Source: Chitinophaga oryzae (GTDB lineage: Bacteria; Bacteroidota; Bacteroidia; Chitinophagales; Chitinophagaceae). From it: a DNA stretch of 64,000 bases. This document shows, piece after piece, positions 34,000 through 44,766 of this stretch. The notes under the pieces are model-generated. The model was not told the DNA's origin, did no database searches, and saw only the letters and a list, made by a program, of their open reading frames with translations. Every line of letters begins with the position of its first letter. Position 1 is the stretch's first letter. Position numbers and translations under genes: made by a program. The DNA lies in assembly GCF_012516375.2 (NCBI RefSeq), contig NZ_CP051204.2, positions 1,736,001 through 1,800,000 on the forward strand, given 5' to 3'.

Positions 34000-36444
34000 A
34001 TGAAATCGCTATTTTCTGTTCTATTGTTAATGCTGATGTTACGGGCGACGCTGTTGGCCCAGTCGCCTGCTGATAAAAAAGACGTTCCGCCCAAACACCT
34101 CAAAACGGTGCTTCCGGCTGCAGCACCGCTGTTGCAGGGGCCTATGATCAATGCGATCAACAGCAGGGCGTCCGGCGCCGCTGTTAAAGACGTCGGGCCA
34201 GCACTGCTTCCTGTGGCGAAGCAGGACTTTTATGCCTATGTAAAACAACTTTACGGGGATAAACAACTGCAACAGGTGCAAAAAGGGTTCGGGCTGCTGA
34301 AAGATACCGCCCGGATCGGCCGGTACCTGGATGAAAAACTCCGCGGGTTCTATGCCTTGAAAGGTAACACCGATGTTGCAGGTTTTTTGAAAGCCGGCGC
34401 TTATAGTAATCGCTTCAAAGGCGCGGCTGCGGAAGCTTTTACGGACAACGCCGCCGGCGCGCTCATGCCGGCAGTCATCAATGCCCGCATACAGGATAAT
34501 GTGACCCTGGGAAATATCCCGGTGAACCTGCAGTTCACCCACATCGCAGGTCAGTCTTTTATCGATCGGGATGCGCTTAACAATGCTCTCGGTAAAGTAT
34601 CCTTTGACAAAGAAGCCTACATCGAGCGGATGAACCAATATGTGAATAAAGCTTTTGATCTTAATAAATACTTTCTGCAGGACATTGACGTGAGAGCTGC
34701 ATTTAAAGATTATGCAGACAAGAAGCTGCAGAAGGTGGGAGAAGACATGTCCCGGCTGGTCGCCGACAAAGGGCAGCAGCTCACGGCGCTCAGTAACCTG
34801 ATATCTCCGGAGCAGCTGATTTATCTCGATAGTAACCAGATTAAAAACCTTGTACTCGATATCCCTGGTTTCCAGGTGGAAGAAGCCCGGTTGCTGAGCG
34901 ATTTGCCCGACAGTGCACTTTCCCCAAAAACAGCGATGGCACGCCGCTATCTGCATAAATTATGGGAGCTGAAGTCTACCCTGTCACAAGGGCTGACGGC
35001 ACAGCAAACACTGGCGACGCAAACGGCCGTGGAAAACAGCATCCGGAAAGGGCTAAACAATAACGACAGCAAAGTAAGAAACATAAAAGAGTTGCTGCCG
35101 CTCAATTTTCTGCAACGCCTGCTGCTACAAGCCAAAAGCTTGCAGGCAGGTAAAATCGCTGCCGGCGAGAAAGGAAGCGTGGTAAAAGACCTCTTTATGA
35201 GTGGCGCCGCAGGTAGCTTTCTCAACGACGATAAGTTTATGATGCTTGGCGCCGGTGTACGCAACGACGCCGCAGATATCAAAAATATAGGCCTGAACGA
35301 AGGTGTAGACCCGTCTTCCTTCTCCATGCAGTTCCTGCAACTGGGTAAAGGCGACGTGTCGGGGCCGCACAGCCACATCGGTATCGTGAATGCCAATAGT
35401 CGTGCAGCTTCCGGGCATCAGCTCAACCCCAATACCCTCGCCCGCAACGTCTTCGTCGGAGCGGTATCAGAGCAGGTAAGCCTCGGGGAATATGGTACTA
35501 TCGCTGCGGAAATTTCCAAGTCAAACAGCGAATACAGGAATGCCGCTGCCGGCAACGACTACGCGCTTACCTCCAAAGCCGCTGCTTTTACATTGTTCAA
35601 CGATTTCTGGCAGACAATCTCGGTAGGGCTGGACTATACCGGCACCGTAAAGTCGCTGGACCTCTCCCAGCGTGCCTATATCAGTTATTCGGGTCTTGGC
35701 TACAGCAACCCCGCTGCGCCTGGATCTGCCAGGGGAACGGTGCGTTATGGCCTCAACCTGCGGCGCTCATGGAATAAACGCCGCGTTACGGTAGGCTTCC
35801 GCGCAGATTTACAGGATATGCGCATGTCGGCGCTGACCAACAGCCACTGGAAAAACAGCGCCTATACCATGGATGCCCGCGTGAAAGTGAAAAAGAACTT
35901 CTCCCTTTCCACACGTATAGGTCAGTCCGTTATGAAGGGTATCAGCGATAAGATGGACCAGCCGGGATATGTGAACAGGCATATCAGCCTTTCTTCCCAA
36001 TACAGCGGAAAACTCTGGTCATTGCCGCAAAGCAACAACGTCACTTTCAGCCTGCAACAGATGGATATCCTGCCGGTGAAAAGCCTGTTGGTGAACCTGA
36101 ATGTCAACCAGAGCTTCATCATTAATGCCAACATGCTGACAGTTAGCTTGATGTATAATAAAGATGTAAAAGGACAGGCGCTGTATGGCGACCTGCTGAC
36201 GGCGGAAACAGGATGGAGTTACACGGTGTTGAAGAAACTGGCCTGCACCAGCGGTATCACCTATCTGAACAACAAAACGGTGGTGGAACAGGCCGGCGTT
36301 AAACAGAGCGTCGGCACAGAGCTGTTGCCCAGGCTGAATGTAAACCTGTACCTCGATTGCCGGAAGAACATCGTCAACACCACTCAAAACTATCTCTTTG
36401 GAAATTTCAGCACACAGCTGATGATACATTACTTATTGAACTGA
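34000..36444 (+). CDS. Outer-membrane protein with helical N-terminal domain and C-terminal barrel
   Basis: The 814-residue protein has a signal peptide (to about 20), then about 380 mostly helical residues rich in Lys, Gln and Leu (YGDKQLQQVQKGFGLLK; ARRYLHKLWELKSTLSQGL). About 400 residues of amphipathic beta-strands follow (FWQTISVGLDYTGTVKSL, YTMDARVKVKKNFSLSTRIGQ), ending NFSTQLMIHYLLN. A periplasmic or surface helical part attached to an outer-membrane barrel is inferred. It is the first intact gene of the RHS operon and lies 6 bp before the next, so it may help export or anchor the giant proteins. The family is not recognised. Confidence 0.7.
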   Translation: MKSLFSVLLLMLMLRATLLAQSPADKKDVPPKHLKTVLPAAAPLLQGPMINAINSRASGAAVKDVGPALLPVAKQDFYAYVKQLYGDKQLQQVQKGFGLLKDTARIGRYLDEKLRGFYALKGNTDVAGFLKAGAYSNRFKGAAAEAFTDNAAGALMPAVINARIQDNVTLGNIPVNLQFTHIAGQSFIDRDALNNALGKVSFDKEAYIERMNQYVNKAFDLNKYFLQDIDVRAAFKDYADKKLQKVGEDMSRLVADKGQQLTALSNLISPEQLIYLDSNQIKNLVLDIPGFQVEEARLLSDLPDSALSPKTAMARRYLHKLWELKSTLSQGLTAQQTLATQTAVENSIRKGLNNNDSKVRNIKELLPLNFLQRLLLQAKSLQAGKIAAGEKGSVVKDLFMSGAAGSFLNDDKFMMLGAGVRNDAADIKNIGLNEGVDPSSFSMQFLQLGKGDVSGPHSHIGIVNANSRAASGHQLNPNTLARNVFVGAVSEQVSLGEYGTIAAEISKSNSEYRNAAAGNDYALTSKAAAFTLFNDFWQTISVGLDYTGTVKSLDLSQRAYISYSGLGYSNPAAPGSARGTVRYGLNLRRSWNKRRVTVGFRADLQDMRMSALTNSHWKNSAYTMDARVKVKKNFSLSTRIGQSVMKGISDKMDQPGYVNRHISLSSQYSGKLWSLPQSNNVTFSLQQMDILPVKSLLVNLNVNQSFIINANMLTVSLMYNKDVKGQALYGDLLTAETGWSYTVLKKLACTSGITYLNNKTVVEQAGVKQSVGTELLPRLNVNLYLDCRKNIVNTTQNYLFGNFSTQLMIHYLLN

Positions 36445-36450
36445 CAGGTT

Positions 36451-37554
36451 ATGAGAAAATTCTGTATTGGATTGTTACTGATGATACTGCTGGGGCAGAT
36501 ACAGGCGAAGGCCCAGGTGTCCTTTGCCTTTATGCCGGAAGTGCAGGGAAGGACGCTGGACGGCCTTTTACAGGTACGGGTAGGCGGACAGGCTGCCGGG
36601 GGACAGGACGTAGTACTGACGATAACAGTAACGGCTAAACCAGTAGGTACCGTGGTGTCCATCAAAACACCCGCTTTCCGGCTCATGCCAGGACTGAATG
36701 CCCTGCCACCAGGGCTGCTGTCCGGCGCCGATATCCGCTTCGGCAACAACCGCATTGCCGATATGTGCCGGCAGTCGGGATATTTCACGGAAGCGGAATA
36801 TGAATACTGTTTTGAAATAGCGGATGCCGGCAAAGGAAATAGCGCGCCGGTGCTGGGAGAACAGTGTTTCGACTATATGCTGCAGCCTTTCTCGCCGCTT
36901 ATCCTGGCGGCTCCGGCCGATGAAGACGTTATCTGCGACAAACGTCCCACGTTTTTCTGGCAGCCGCTGCTGCCAGCCGTCCCGGGTATGCAGTACCGCC
37001 TTATCCTGAGCGAAGTGAAACCCGGTCAGGCGAAAGCAGAGGCACTGCGTTACAACATGCCACTGATCAACCAGCAGTTTATCAACATGCCTATGTTGTT
37101 TTTTCCGCCAGCTGCAAGAGAATTAAATGAAGGCAAAGAATATATCTGGCAGGTGACAGCCTACAGGGGAGATATGCTGCTGGCCACTTCTGAAATGTGG
37201 ACGTTCCGGGTGAACTGCACGGACAGTTCGGAGAGCCGGTCAGCGGGGAGCTACCGTGATATCGAAGACCTGGCGCTGGGCAATTTCTATCTAGCCAAAG
37301 GAACATTGCGTTTTGCGGTGCGCAATACGTATGGGCCGGCCAACCTGTCCTATACGATCAGTGGCATTACTGATCCTTCGGCGCGCATCCGCAAGTTGCC
37401 CGCTATCCGGCTAAAGCACGGCAGTAATCATATCCTCATCGATCTATCTGATAACCGTGGCTTCAAAGATGGTCACTATTACCAGCTGGAACTGAAGCTG
37501 CCCGATGGCGGTGAACGTAAGCTGAGGTTTATCTATAAACAGGAAACGGAATAA
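36451..37554 (+). CDS. Secreted protein with an Fn3-like domain
   Basis: The 367-residue protein has a signal peptide ending AKAQ. A beta-rich N-terminal half is followed by a typical Fn3-like region at about 150-255: LAAPADEDVICDKRPTFFWQP, YRLILSEVKPGQ, then LNEGKEYIWQVTAYRGDML. Four to six cysteines are spread through the mature part, fitting an extracytoplasmic location. It is operonic with the barrel protein before and the lipoprotein 10 bp after. Role within the RHS cluster is unknown. Confidence 0.72.
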   Translation: MRKFCIGLLLMILLGQIQAKAQVSFAFMPEVQGRTLDGLLQVRVGGQAAGGQDVVLTITVTAKPVGTVVSIKTPAFRLMPGLNALPPGLLSGADIRFGNNRIADMCRQSGYFTEAEYEYCFEIADAGKGNSAPVLGEQCFDYMLQPFSPLILAAPADEDVICDKRPTFFWQPLLPAVPGMQYRLILSEVKPGQAKAEALRYNMPLINQQFINMPMLFFPPAARELNEGKEYIWQVTAYRGDMLLATSEMWTFRVNCTDSSESRSAGSYRDIEDLALGNFYLAKGTLRFAVRNTYGPANLSYTISGITDPSARIRKLPAIRLKHGSNHILIDLSDNRGFKDGHYYQLELKLPDGGERKLRFIYKQETE

Positions 37555-37564
37555 ACGGCTGCAT

Positions 37565-38089
37565 ATGAAAAAAAGAATGATCATCATCACGCTGTTGATC
37601 GCAGGCTGCGGCAACAGTAACCGGCAACAGCTGCAAACGATGATGCAGGATACCAACACCGGACTGGTGACCGAAAAAAACATAGGCGGCACTGTAGTCA
37701 CCTGTACTTATCTGCCGCGTTGCTGGGACCACCCCGGTACGCCGGAAGTTGCTGAAGCGGATAGTGAGCTGTCGTTTAAGGTCCATATCCGTGCTGATAA
37801 ACCGGGTATGAAAGAGAAGAGCGCACAGCAGGCAGCCAACTACGGACTGGAAGAAGTTTTTCAGCTGGTAGCCGATGAAGATACTTTGTCGCCGGTGATC
37901 GCGCAACGTATCGCCAACGGTAATATGGGCGGTGTCGAATACCTGGTTACCTGGCAGCGACCGGCGCTGGAAAAGAAGCGGACCGCCGCCCTGATATTTA
38001 AAGACCAGGTGTTCACTACCACGCGATTGGTCTTCCCCCTGAAAATAAATTCATTGTTACAATCAGACTCTCTAAGCTGCAGGCTATGA
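37565..38089 (+). CDS. Lipoprotein of the RHS operon
   Basis: The 174-residue protein has a short signal and lipobox (IIITLLIAGC, Cys15). The mature part is soluble, with no known domain. It contains CTYLPRCW and a KVHIRADKPGMKEKSAQQ block. Its TGA stop overlaps the ATG of the 2219-residue gene (ATGA at 38086-38089), a sign of translational coupling, so a partner role for the giant protein, for example as a chaperone or anchor in the envelope, is plausible. Confidence 0.7.
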   Translation: MKKRMIIITLLIAGCGNSNRQQLQTMMQDTNTGLVTEKNIGGTVVTCTYLPRCWDHPGTPEVAEADSELSFKVHIRADKPGMKEKSAQQAANYGLEEVFQLVADEDTLSPVIAQRIANGNMGGVEYLVTWQRPALEKKRTAALIFKDQVFTTTRLVFPLKINSLLQSDSLSCRL

Positions 38090-41000
38090 TGATAAAAAAT
38101 ATCAAAGTAAAAAGAGCGCTGGCGTTGTTTTTCCTTTCGCTGATAGTGATGGAAACCGTACTGCCTTTAAGAGCGCTGGCATTAACATCCGGACCGGTAC
38201 AGCCGGAGCATACCCAGTTTTCTCCCTATGGCGCCAACGATATGGTGGACCTGTTCACCGGAGGATTTAAATACAATATCCCGCTGCTGGATGTGGACGG
38301 ATATCCTATTAACCTCAATTATGTCTCCGGCGCCGGTATGGACGATGAAGCCAGCTGGGTGGGCCTTGGCTGGAACCTCAACGTGGGCGCTATTAACCGC
38401 CAGTTGCGCGGTTTGCCGGATGATATGGGAGGAGACCAGATCATGACAGAACACTATACCAAACCCAAGATTTCCTACGGCGGCAGAGGTACCGTCAGAA
38501 TGGAAGTGTTTGGCGGTAACATCATTAAACTGGGAGGCTCTGTCTCCGTAGGTGTTTTCAGTGACAACTACCTGGGCATGGGAGCGGAATTTGGCGCCAA
38601 TGCCGGGCTGGGTCTGCAGCTGATGAACTCGGGAATGCTGAGTGGCGGCCTGAATATGAATGTGGGCGTAAACTCGAATACCAACAGCGGCGTATCTACT
38701 GAAACAGGGTTGTCGCTTGATGCCAATTTCCTGAAAGGTTATCGTGGTAATATCTCTGTAGGATATTCTGCCAGTTTAAGTTACAACACCCGTGAAGGTA
38801 TTAAGGAGCTGACGTTGGGTACTTCCTTTACGGTTGGTAAGAATGATTTCGGGCCGAAGCGTATATACGGTTACAATACGCCGCCTTTCAATCCTAAAGT
38901 GAACATTGGATATAAGTCTACCAACGGTTCTTTCTCGCTGGATTTTGGTCCTAATGGCTGGGGTATCTTCAGTGGCTTCGGTCTTACGGGGTATAAAACC
39001 AAATCGGAAGTCCTGGATGCCGTTAAGAAAACGAAAGCCTATGGTTTTCTGTATGCCGACAAGGGTACGAATGTACAGGAGGCAGTAATGGATTTTCAGC
39101 GGGAGAAAGAAAACCCGGTGATCCCTAACCTGCCTAATCTGCCGTTGCCTATTGCTACGCCGGACGTGTTTTCCTACACCAACCAGGCCGGCAGCGGCCA
39201 GTTCAGGCTGAACAGGGGCAACGCCGGTGTGATGTTTGACAACTATGCCACAGACGTTGCCAGCAATAATTCTCTGTCCATGGAATACGGCGCCGGCGCT
39301 TATTTCCACGGCGGTATCGCATTCTATGATCAGCAGATCACCAATACTACCAGCAAATGGAAAAGAGACAACGCTTTCCTGCCGGTATCTGACTATAAGC
39401 TCACCGGCACCGATTCCACCGAAGAACAGGCCTATTTCAAAGTGATGGGTGAACAGACAGCTGAAGATGCCGGGTTTACTGCTAAAATAAAAGGCAGCGA
39501 GGTGGTTTCCGTTCCGTTGAGGAACAGGACGGCGTTAGGACAGCTGAAAGATAAACAGGGCAATGCAACGCCTGTCAGCGGAGAGCTGAAGAAGACCGGT
39601 CGTCAGATGCGTAATACCGTTGTGAGTTATATGACGGCGGGAGAGCTCAGCCGGACAAAGAACCGGCCTTCCTTACAGTCTTTCCCCTTATTAACGCCTT
39701 CATCGGGCATACCGTCTTGCGGGCCAACGAACCCTGTGAACATGTCCCGGGTGATAGGTTACCGCAAGCCCCATCATATCGGAGAGATCACGGTAACGGA
39801 GCCGGACGGGAAACGGGCTGTATATGGTGTGCCGGTATACAATATAAGACAAGACGAATATACGTTTGCCGTAAACCCGCAAAACAAACCGGATACCGGG
39901 ATAAGCCTTATCCCGGTGGAAATGGACGGAGAAAATGGCTTTAAACATAATTATGGCCGGGATTACTTCTACCAGCGCGACAGCCAGCCGGCTTATGCCG
40001 CCTCTTATCTGCTGACGCAGCTGCTGAGCCCTGATTATGTGGACCTGAATAACGATGGTATTACGCCGGACGATCCGGGTACGGCCATCAAGTTCAACTA
40101 TTCCAGGTTGCCAGACACCTATAAGTGGAGAACACCGGTGGAAGCTGGTAAGGCGCAATACAGCCGCGGGCAGCAGGCTGACGGCGCCGATGATAAAGGC
40201 AATGTTGTATACGGAGAGAAAGAAATATGGTACCTGCACTCCATCGAAACTAAAACCAAGATCGTTTATTTTTTTACGGAGAACAGGGACGACGCCAGGG
40301 GCGTTGCTAATCTGTATGGTACAAGGAATGATGCCAATGCCCAGCAGCGACGGCTCTCCGAGATCCGCCTGTATTCCAAAAGCGACCCGTTAACGCCGAT
40401 TAAAACGGTGGTGTTGCGATATAACTACAATTTATGTCCGCAGGCGCCCAACAATGTCAACGGCGGCGGAAAGCTCACGCTGGATTCATTGTATTTCACG
40501 TACAATAACTCCACCCGCGGAAAACACCATCCGTACGTCTTCGAATATCACAATGTTTCCGGCTATAAAAACATGTCTTCCGACCGTTGGGGTAATTTCA
40601 AAGCGAAGCATGATAACGCGTCTTTTGGTTTCGAGAATATGTTCAACGATGAATTCCCGTATGCCGTGCAGAACCCCGTAATTGCTAACAGAAATGCAAA
40701 CGGATGGAACCTGAAGAAGGTTAAACTGCCCACCGGCGGAGAAATAGAAGTGGACTATGAGGCAGGAGATTATGCCTATGTGCAGGACCGGCCGGCCATG
40801 GTCATGAACGGAATAAAAAACCTGATTACAGACAGCACCGGCACAACCACCAGCGATCTGGCGCTGGCTCACGGCTTCAGGGTAGATGCGCCCGGACCAT
40901 TGCGGGGCGATAATGATGCCGCTATCTTGCGGAATTTCGTAGCCGACTATATGGGGGGCCGCAATGATCTTTATGCACGGCTGTATGTCAATGTCACGGA

Positions 41001-44000
41001 CCATCCGGCTACGGGTGGAAAAGAAGACTTCGATTTCGTCTCGTGTTATGCGGAAGTGACAAAAATCAGGGACAATCATGACGGTACCTACAATATTCTC
41101 TTTAAAGACAGGACAGAGGGACGGGTGACGGTAAACCCGTTTACCATGGCTGCCTGGCAGAAGATGAAGCTGGAATATCCGATGTATGCCTATCCGGGGT
41201 ATAAAAACCGTATATCCCAGGACGTAGGTATCGAGGAAGCACTGTCCGCCCTGGTGAGCGCTATCGGCAACCTGGCGGAGCTGCGTCAGAACTTCTATGA
41301 ACGTGCCATGCGGAAACGATTTGCCTCCAAAGTGGATCTCAGCAAGAGTTTTGTCCGGATGGCCAAAGGCAATGGTATTAAGCTCGGCGGCGCCGCACGC
41401 GTGAAAAGGGTGCGTATCAGAGATAACTGGTCTCTCCTGACAGGGACCGCTGCTCCTTCCGCCACCTATGGACAGCAGTATGAATACCGTATCACAGAAA
41501 ACGGTAAGACCATCAGCAGCGGTGTGGCGGCCTATGAGCCCTACACCGGCGCTGATGAAAATCCTATGCGCATGCCTGTGCCTTACAGCCAGGAGTCGAA
41601 AGGGGCCCTCACCAACTATTTCTATTTGGAAGAGCCCTTTGGAGAGTCGTTGTTCCCTTCGCCGCAGGTGGGCTATCGCAACGTGGTGGTGCGCCAGCTG
41701 GATGCTAACGGAGATGCTGATCCAAAGGCGCTCACCGGATGGACGCAGCACGAGTTTTACACGGCAAAAGATTTTCCTGTGATCGTGGAGGCGGATGCCA
41801 AACCCGATGCCAGACGTCATGGTCCTTCCGGATGGGCATCGTTTACCGGCGGTTCGCAGGTATATGAACTGGCGATGTCACAAGGGTATGTGGTATGGTT
41901 GAATGATATGCATGGTAAGCCCAAGGCGGAAAGAATTTTTAATCAGTCGGGTGCCGAGATATCTTCCAATGTTATCTATTATAAAACATCCCCGCTGGAC
42001 GGTGGTAAGCTGCGGCTCAACAGTACCGTGGCCACCATCAACGAAAACGGGGTGATCAACCAGGAGGAAATGCTGGGCCGTGAGATAGAAATGATGACCG
42101 ATATGCGGGAACAGGAGAGTATCGACCAGGGGACTTCTATCCACCTGGGGTTAGATATCATTCCCTTTATCTGGTTCCCATTGCCCATACCGCACTGGCC
42201 ACGCAAGGAAAACGATAACTATAAATTGTTCCGTTCTGCGTCTACCTTAAAAACGATCCAGCAAACTGCGATCGTAGACCGTGTAGTCAAGACCGTAAAT
42301 GGCTCTTCTGTGACATCTGCTAACCTGGTGTTTGACCGGAATACCGGCGAACCGGTGGTGACCAGTACCACCAATGAGTTCGGTGATCCTGTGTACAGTG
42401 TTAATATGCCTGCCTATTGGGTGTATAACAAGATGGGTGGCGCCTATCGCAACATTCAGACGTTGTTGTTCATGGGCACAGATGCCAATGGTGTGATCAC
42501 TTCCAATAAGGCCTACTTTACTGCCGGTGATGAACTGTTTGCGCAGGTGAGCGGCCAGCGGTTGTGGGTGATCCATTCGCCTGTGCAGAATGGCTCAGAT
42601 AAGCAGTTCCGGTTGATCAATGATGCCGGGCAGGTAGTGAAAAACTACAGTGGCAAAGTACGGATACTGCGTTCGGGTTACCGTAACCAGACAGCGGCTA
42701 CCACAGCTACTTTATTATGTTTAAAAAATCCTGTGGCAGGCAATAGACTGGGTGTACTGACCAGTACCTCCAATGCGGCGAATGTGTACCAGGTGCTCGA
42801 TGCCAAAACCGTATTGTTTGAAGAAGAATGGAATGCGCCTGTTTGTTGCCCGGGAGGATATGTTCCCAGTCCGGATGGGACGGCCTGTATCAAGCTGCTG
42901 GATGAAAACCCGAATGATACGCTGAAGCTGGAGTGTATGGCATCTTCTACGAGCAATGGTTCGGAAGGGGCAACCTTTAAGTTAGTTAACGGGCAGTGGA
43001 CCGCCGGGAAGAAAAACCAATTTTGGGGAGGTGACTGTGGCGGATTAGGTTTGATGAAAACCGCCACCGCTCAACCCATCATTGCTCCGCTTGCCGCGAG
43101 TGGCGATTGTCAGGCAACTGTTTGCGGACGCCTGAATGCAACCAGCGTTTGGCTGAAAGGGGCGGAGTACGCCCTGCATGACACCTGGCTGGGAATCGAG
43201 ACCTGCGTGACAGTCCCTGAATCCAAAACATATGCGATTGGCTATGGTGTAGACAACCTGATGCGGCTGTATGTGGATGGCGTGCTGACCATCGATAGGG
43301 GTTCCAATCCTGTAGCAGAAGACTACAGATATTGGCATGTGGTACCTGTAACCCTGTCCGCAGGTTCTCATGCTTTGAAAGTCGTTTTTAACAATACGAA
43401 TAACGGGAGTTCCGACTACGGTGATGCACATTTGGGAGTGGAACTCTATAACGCTACACCCGATGAGTTGTACGGTATGGAGCGCTATCTTGCTGAAACA
43501 AAAATATTGTTTAACACCAAACAGCTGACACAAGGAAAACCTTACAATTCTTTTATCAGTAACCCCGACGGAAGTATCCGGGAGATGCGTTATTCCTGTA
43601 ACGGCGCATACCTGACACTGGATTGTTCCAAACAATATCCTTTTTCCTGTGATGTGGTTACTGCCATCAACCCGTACCTGTTTGGCATATTGGGCAACTG
43701 GCGGCCTTCAGAAGAGAAGGCTTACCTGGTGAACCGGGAAGACCAGCAAATATTTGCCAACCAGGGAGGAGGCTTAAATCTCCGTACCAGCGGCTACTAT
43801 AGAGATTTTATGCCTTACTGGTTTTATGGTGCAGGCAGTCCATGGAGTGCATGGACGCAGTTAACCTCCCGATGGACCAGCAGCCGTTATGTGACCGCGT
43901 ACGATAAATACGGGCAGGAGCTGGAGAATAAAGACGCGCTGTTACGCTACAGCAGCGTGTTATACGGCTATGATGGCGCGGTGCCACTGGCGGTGGCCAG

Positions 44001-44745
44001 CAACGCCCGCAAACGCGAAATTTTCTATGATGGTTTTGAAGATCATCAGTTCTACTATCTCTGTTATGCCAGCCCCGGCTGTAATAAGGATAGCTTTAGC
44101 CTGCGGAATACCGGCGCTACTATCGTGAGCAATGAGTCGCATACCGGGTTGTTTTCCATGCAATTGGACAAGCCGTTGATACTGACCGCGAAAGTGCACC
44201 AGGTAGAAAAGAAACCGGGTTACGGTAACTACACTGCCCTGGATGGCCTGGGTCAATATATACGCAAGCCTGGCCCGGGTTTGTATGAAGATGGTTTCCA
44301 ACCGGGGCCCGGCGGGAAGTATATACTTTCTGTATGGGTAAAGGACAAGGCGGCCCCTGCCAGCAATCCTAATATAACTGTCACAGTTGCCGGAATAAAT
44401 TATCAAACCAATGTTCCCCTGGCGAAAAAGGCAGTGGTGGAAGGCTGGAAACTGATGGAGGGTACGATCAATGTCGAAAGCACGGCGACGCAGTTGCAAC
44501 TCAATATTTCAGGCGCCACTAACCTGTTGATAGACGATATCCGCATCTTCCCGGACAACGGCAACATCAAAACTTTCGCTTATGATAACAAAGCGCTGAA
44601 GCTGGCAGCCGAAATGGATGAAAACAATTACGCCACTTTTTATGAATACGATGAAGAAGGAACGCTGGTGCGGGTGAAGAAAGAAACAGAAAGAGGCATT
44701 ATGACACTGAAAGAAACCAGATCAGCTTTCAGAAAAGCGAATTAA
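38086..44745 (+). CDS. Giant SpvB/YD-type secreted protein (2219 residues)
   Basis: The N-terminal signal or anchor (ALALFFLSLIVMETVLPL) is followed by the RHS-shell opening FTGGFKYNIPLLDVDGYPINLNYVSG and DDEASWVGLGWNLNVGAINRQLRGLPDD, the start of SpvB/RHS shell proteins. A long beta-rich body follows. Near 1674-1785 is a PA14-like sandwich, and near 1985-2160 a carbohydrate-binding-like sandwich. The last 30 residues hold one YD repeat (FYEYDEEGTLVRVKKETERG). There is no RHS core end or toxin tip. By analogy to Tc toxins it could be the B-like half that closes a cocoon with the RHS protein at 45572. That is inference. Confidence 0.78.
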   Translation: MMIKNIKVKRALALFFLSLIVMETVLPLRALALTSGPVQPEHTQFSPYGANDMVDLFTGGFKYNIPLLDVDGYPINLNYVSGAGMDDEASWVGLGWNLNVGAINRQLRGLPDDMGGDQIMTEHYTKPKISYGGRGTVRMEVFGGNIIKLGGSVSVGVFSDNYLGMGAEFGANAGLGLQLMNSGMLSGGLNMNVGVNSNTNSGVSTETGLSLDANFLKGYRGNISVGYSASLSYNTREGIKELTLGTSFTVGKNDFGPKRIYGYNTPPFNPKVNIGYKSTNGSFSLDFGPNGWGIFSGFGLTGYKTKSEVLDAVKKTKAYGFLYADKGTNVQEAVMDFQREKENPVIPNLPNLPLPIATPDVFSYTNQAGSGQFRLNRGNAGVMFDNYATDVASNNSLSMEYGAGAYFHGGIAFYDQQITNTTSKWKRDNAFLPVSDYKLTGTDSTEEQAYFKVMGEQTAEDAGFTAKIKGSEVVSVPLRNRTALGQLKDKQGNATPVSGELKKTGRQMRNTVVSYMTAGELSRTKNRPSLQSFPLLTPSSGIPSCGPTNPVNMSRVIGYRKPHHIGEITVTEPDGKRAVYGVPVYNIRQDEYTFAVNPQNKPDTGISLIPVEMDGENGFKHNYGRDYFYQRDSQPAYAASYLLTQLLSPDYVDLNNDGITPDDPGTAIKFNYSRLPDTYKWRTPVEAGKAQYSRGQQADGADDKGNVVYGEKEIWYLHSIETKTKIVYFFTENRDDARGVANLYGTRNDANAQQRRLSEIRLYSKSDPLTPIKTVVLRYNYNLCPQAPNNVNGGGKLTLDSLYFTYNNSTRGKHHPYVFEYHNVSGYKNMSSDRWGNFKAKHDNASFGFENMFNDEFPYAVQNPVIANRNANGWNLKKVKLPTGGEIEVDYEAGDYAYVQDRPAMVMNGIKNLITDSTGTTTSDLALAHGFRVDAPGPLRGDNDAAILRNFVADYMGGRNDLYARLYVNVTDHPATGGKEDFDFVSCYAEVTKIRDNHDGTYNILFKDRTEGRVTVNPFTMAAWQKMKLEYPMYAYPGYKNRISQDVGIEEALSALVSAIGNLAELRQNFYERAMRKRFASKVDLSKSFVRMAKGNGIKLGGAARVKRVRIRDNWSLLTGTAAPSATYGQQYEYRITENGKTISSGVAAYEPYTGADENPMRMPVPYSQESKGALTNYFYLEEPFGESLFPSPQVGYRNVVVRQLDANGDADPKALTGWTQHEFYTAKDFPVIVEADAKPDARRHGPSGWASFTGGSQVYELAMSQGYVVWLNDMHGKPKAERIFNQSGAEISSNVIYYKTSPLDGGKLRLNSTVATINENGVINQEEMLGREIEMMTDMREQESIDQGTSIHLGLDIIPFIWFPLPIPHWPRKENDNYKLFRSASTLKTIQQTAIVDRVVKTVNGSSVTSANLVFDRNTGEPVVTSTTNEFGDPVYSVNMPAYWVYNKMGGAYRNIQTLLFMGTDANGVITSNKAYFTAGDELFAQVSGQRLWVIHSPVQNGSDKQFRLINDAGQVVKNYSGKVRILRSGYRNQTAATTATLLCLKNPVAGNRLGVLTSTSNAANVYQVLDAKTVLFEEEWNAPVCCPGGYVPSPDGTACIKLLDENPNDTLKLECMASSTSNGSEGATFKLVNGQWTAGKKNQFWGGDCGGLGLMKTATAQPIIAPLAASGDCQATVCGRLNATSVWLKGAEYALHDTWLGIETCVTVPESKTYAIGYGVDNLMRLYVDGVLTIDRGSNPVAEDYRYWHVVPVTLSAGSHALKVVFNNTNNGSSDYGDAHLGVELYNATPDELYGMERYLAETKILFNTKQLTQGKPYNSFISNPDGSIREMRYSCNGAYLTLDCSKQYPFSCDVVTAINPYLFGILGNWRPSEEKAYLVNREDQQIFANQGGGLNLRTSGYYRDFMPYWFYGAGSPWSAWTQLTSRWTSSRYVTAYDKYGQELENKDALLRYSSVLYGYDGAVPLAVASNARKREIFYDGFEDHQFYYLCYASPGCNKDSFSLRNTGATIVSNESHTGLFSMQLDKPLILTAKVHQVEKKPGYGNYTALDGLGQYIRKPGPGLYEDGFQPGPGGKYILSVWVKDKAAPASNPNITVTVAGINYQTNVPLAKKAVVEGWKLMEGTINVESTATQLQLNISGATNLLIDDIRIFPDNGNIKTFAYDNKALKLAAEMDENNYATFYEYDEEGTLVRVKKETERGIMTLKETRSAFRKAN

Positions 44746-44766
44746 TAAAAAGGAAATTATCAGGAT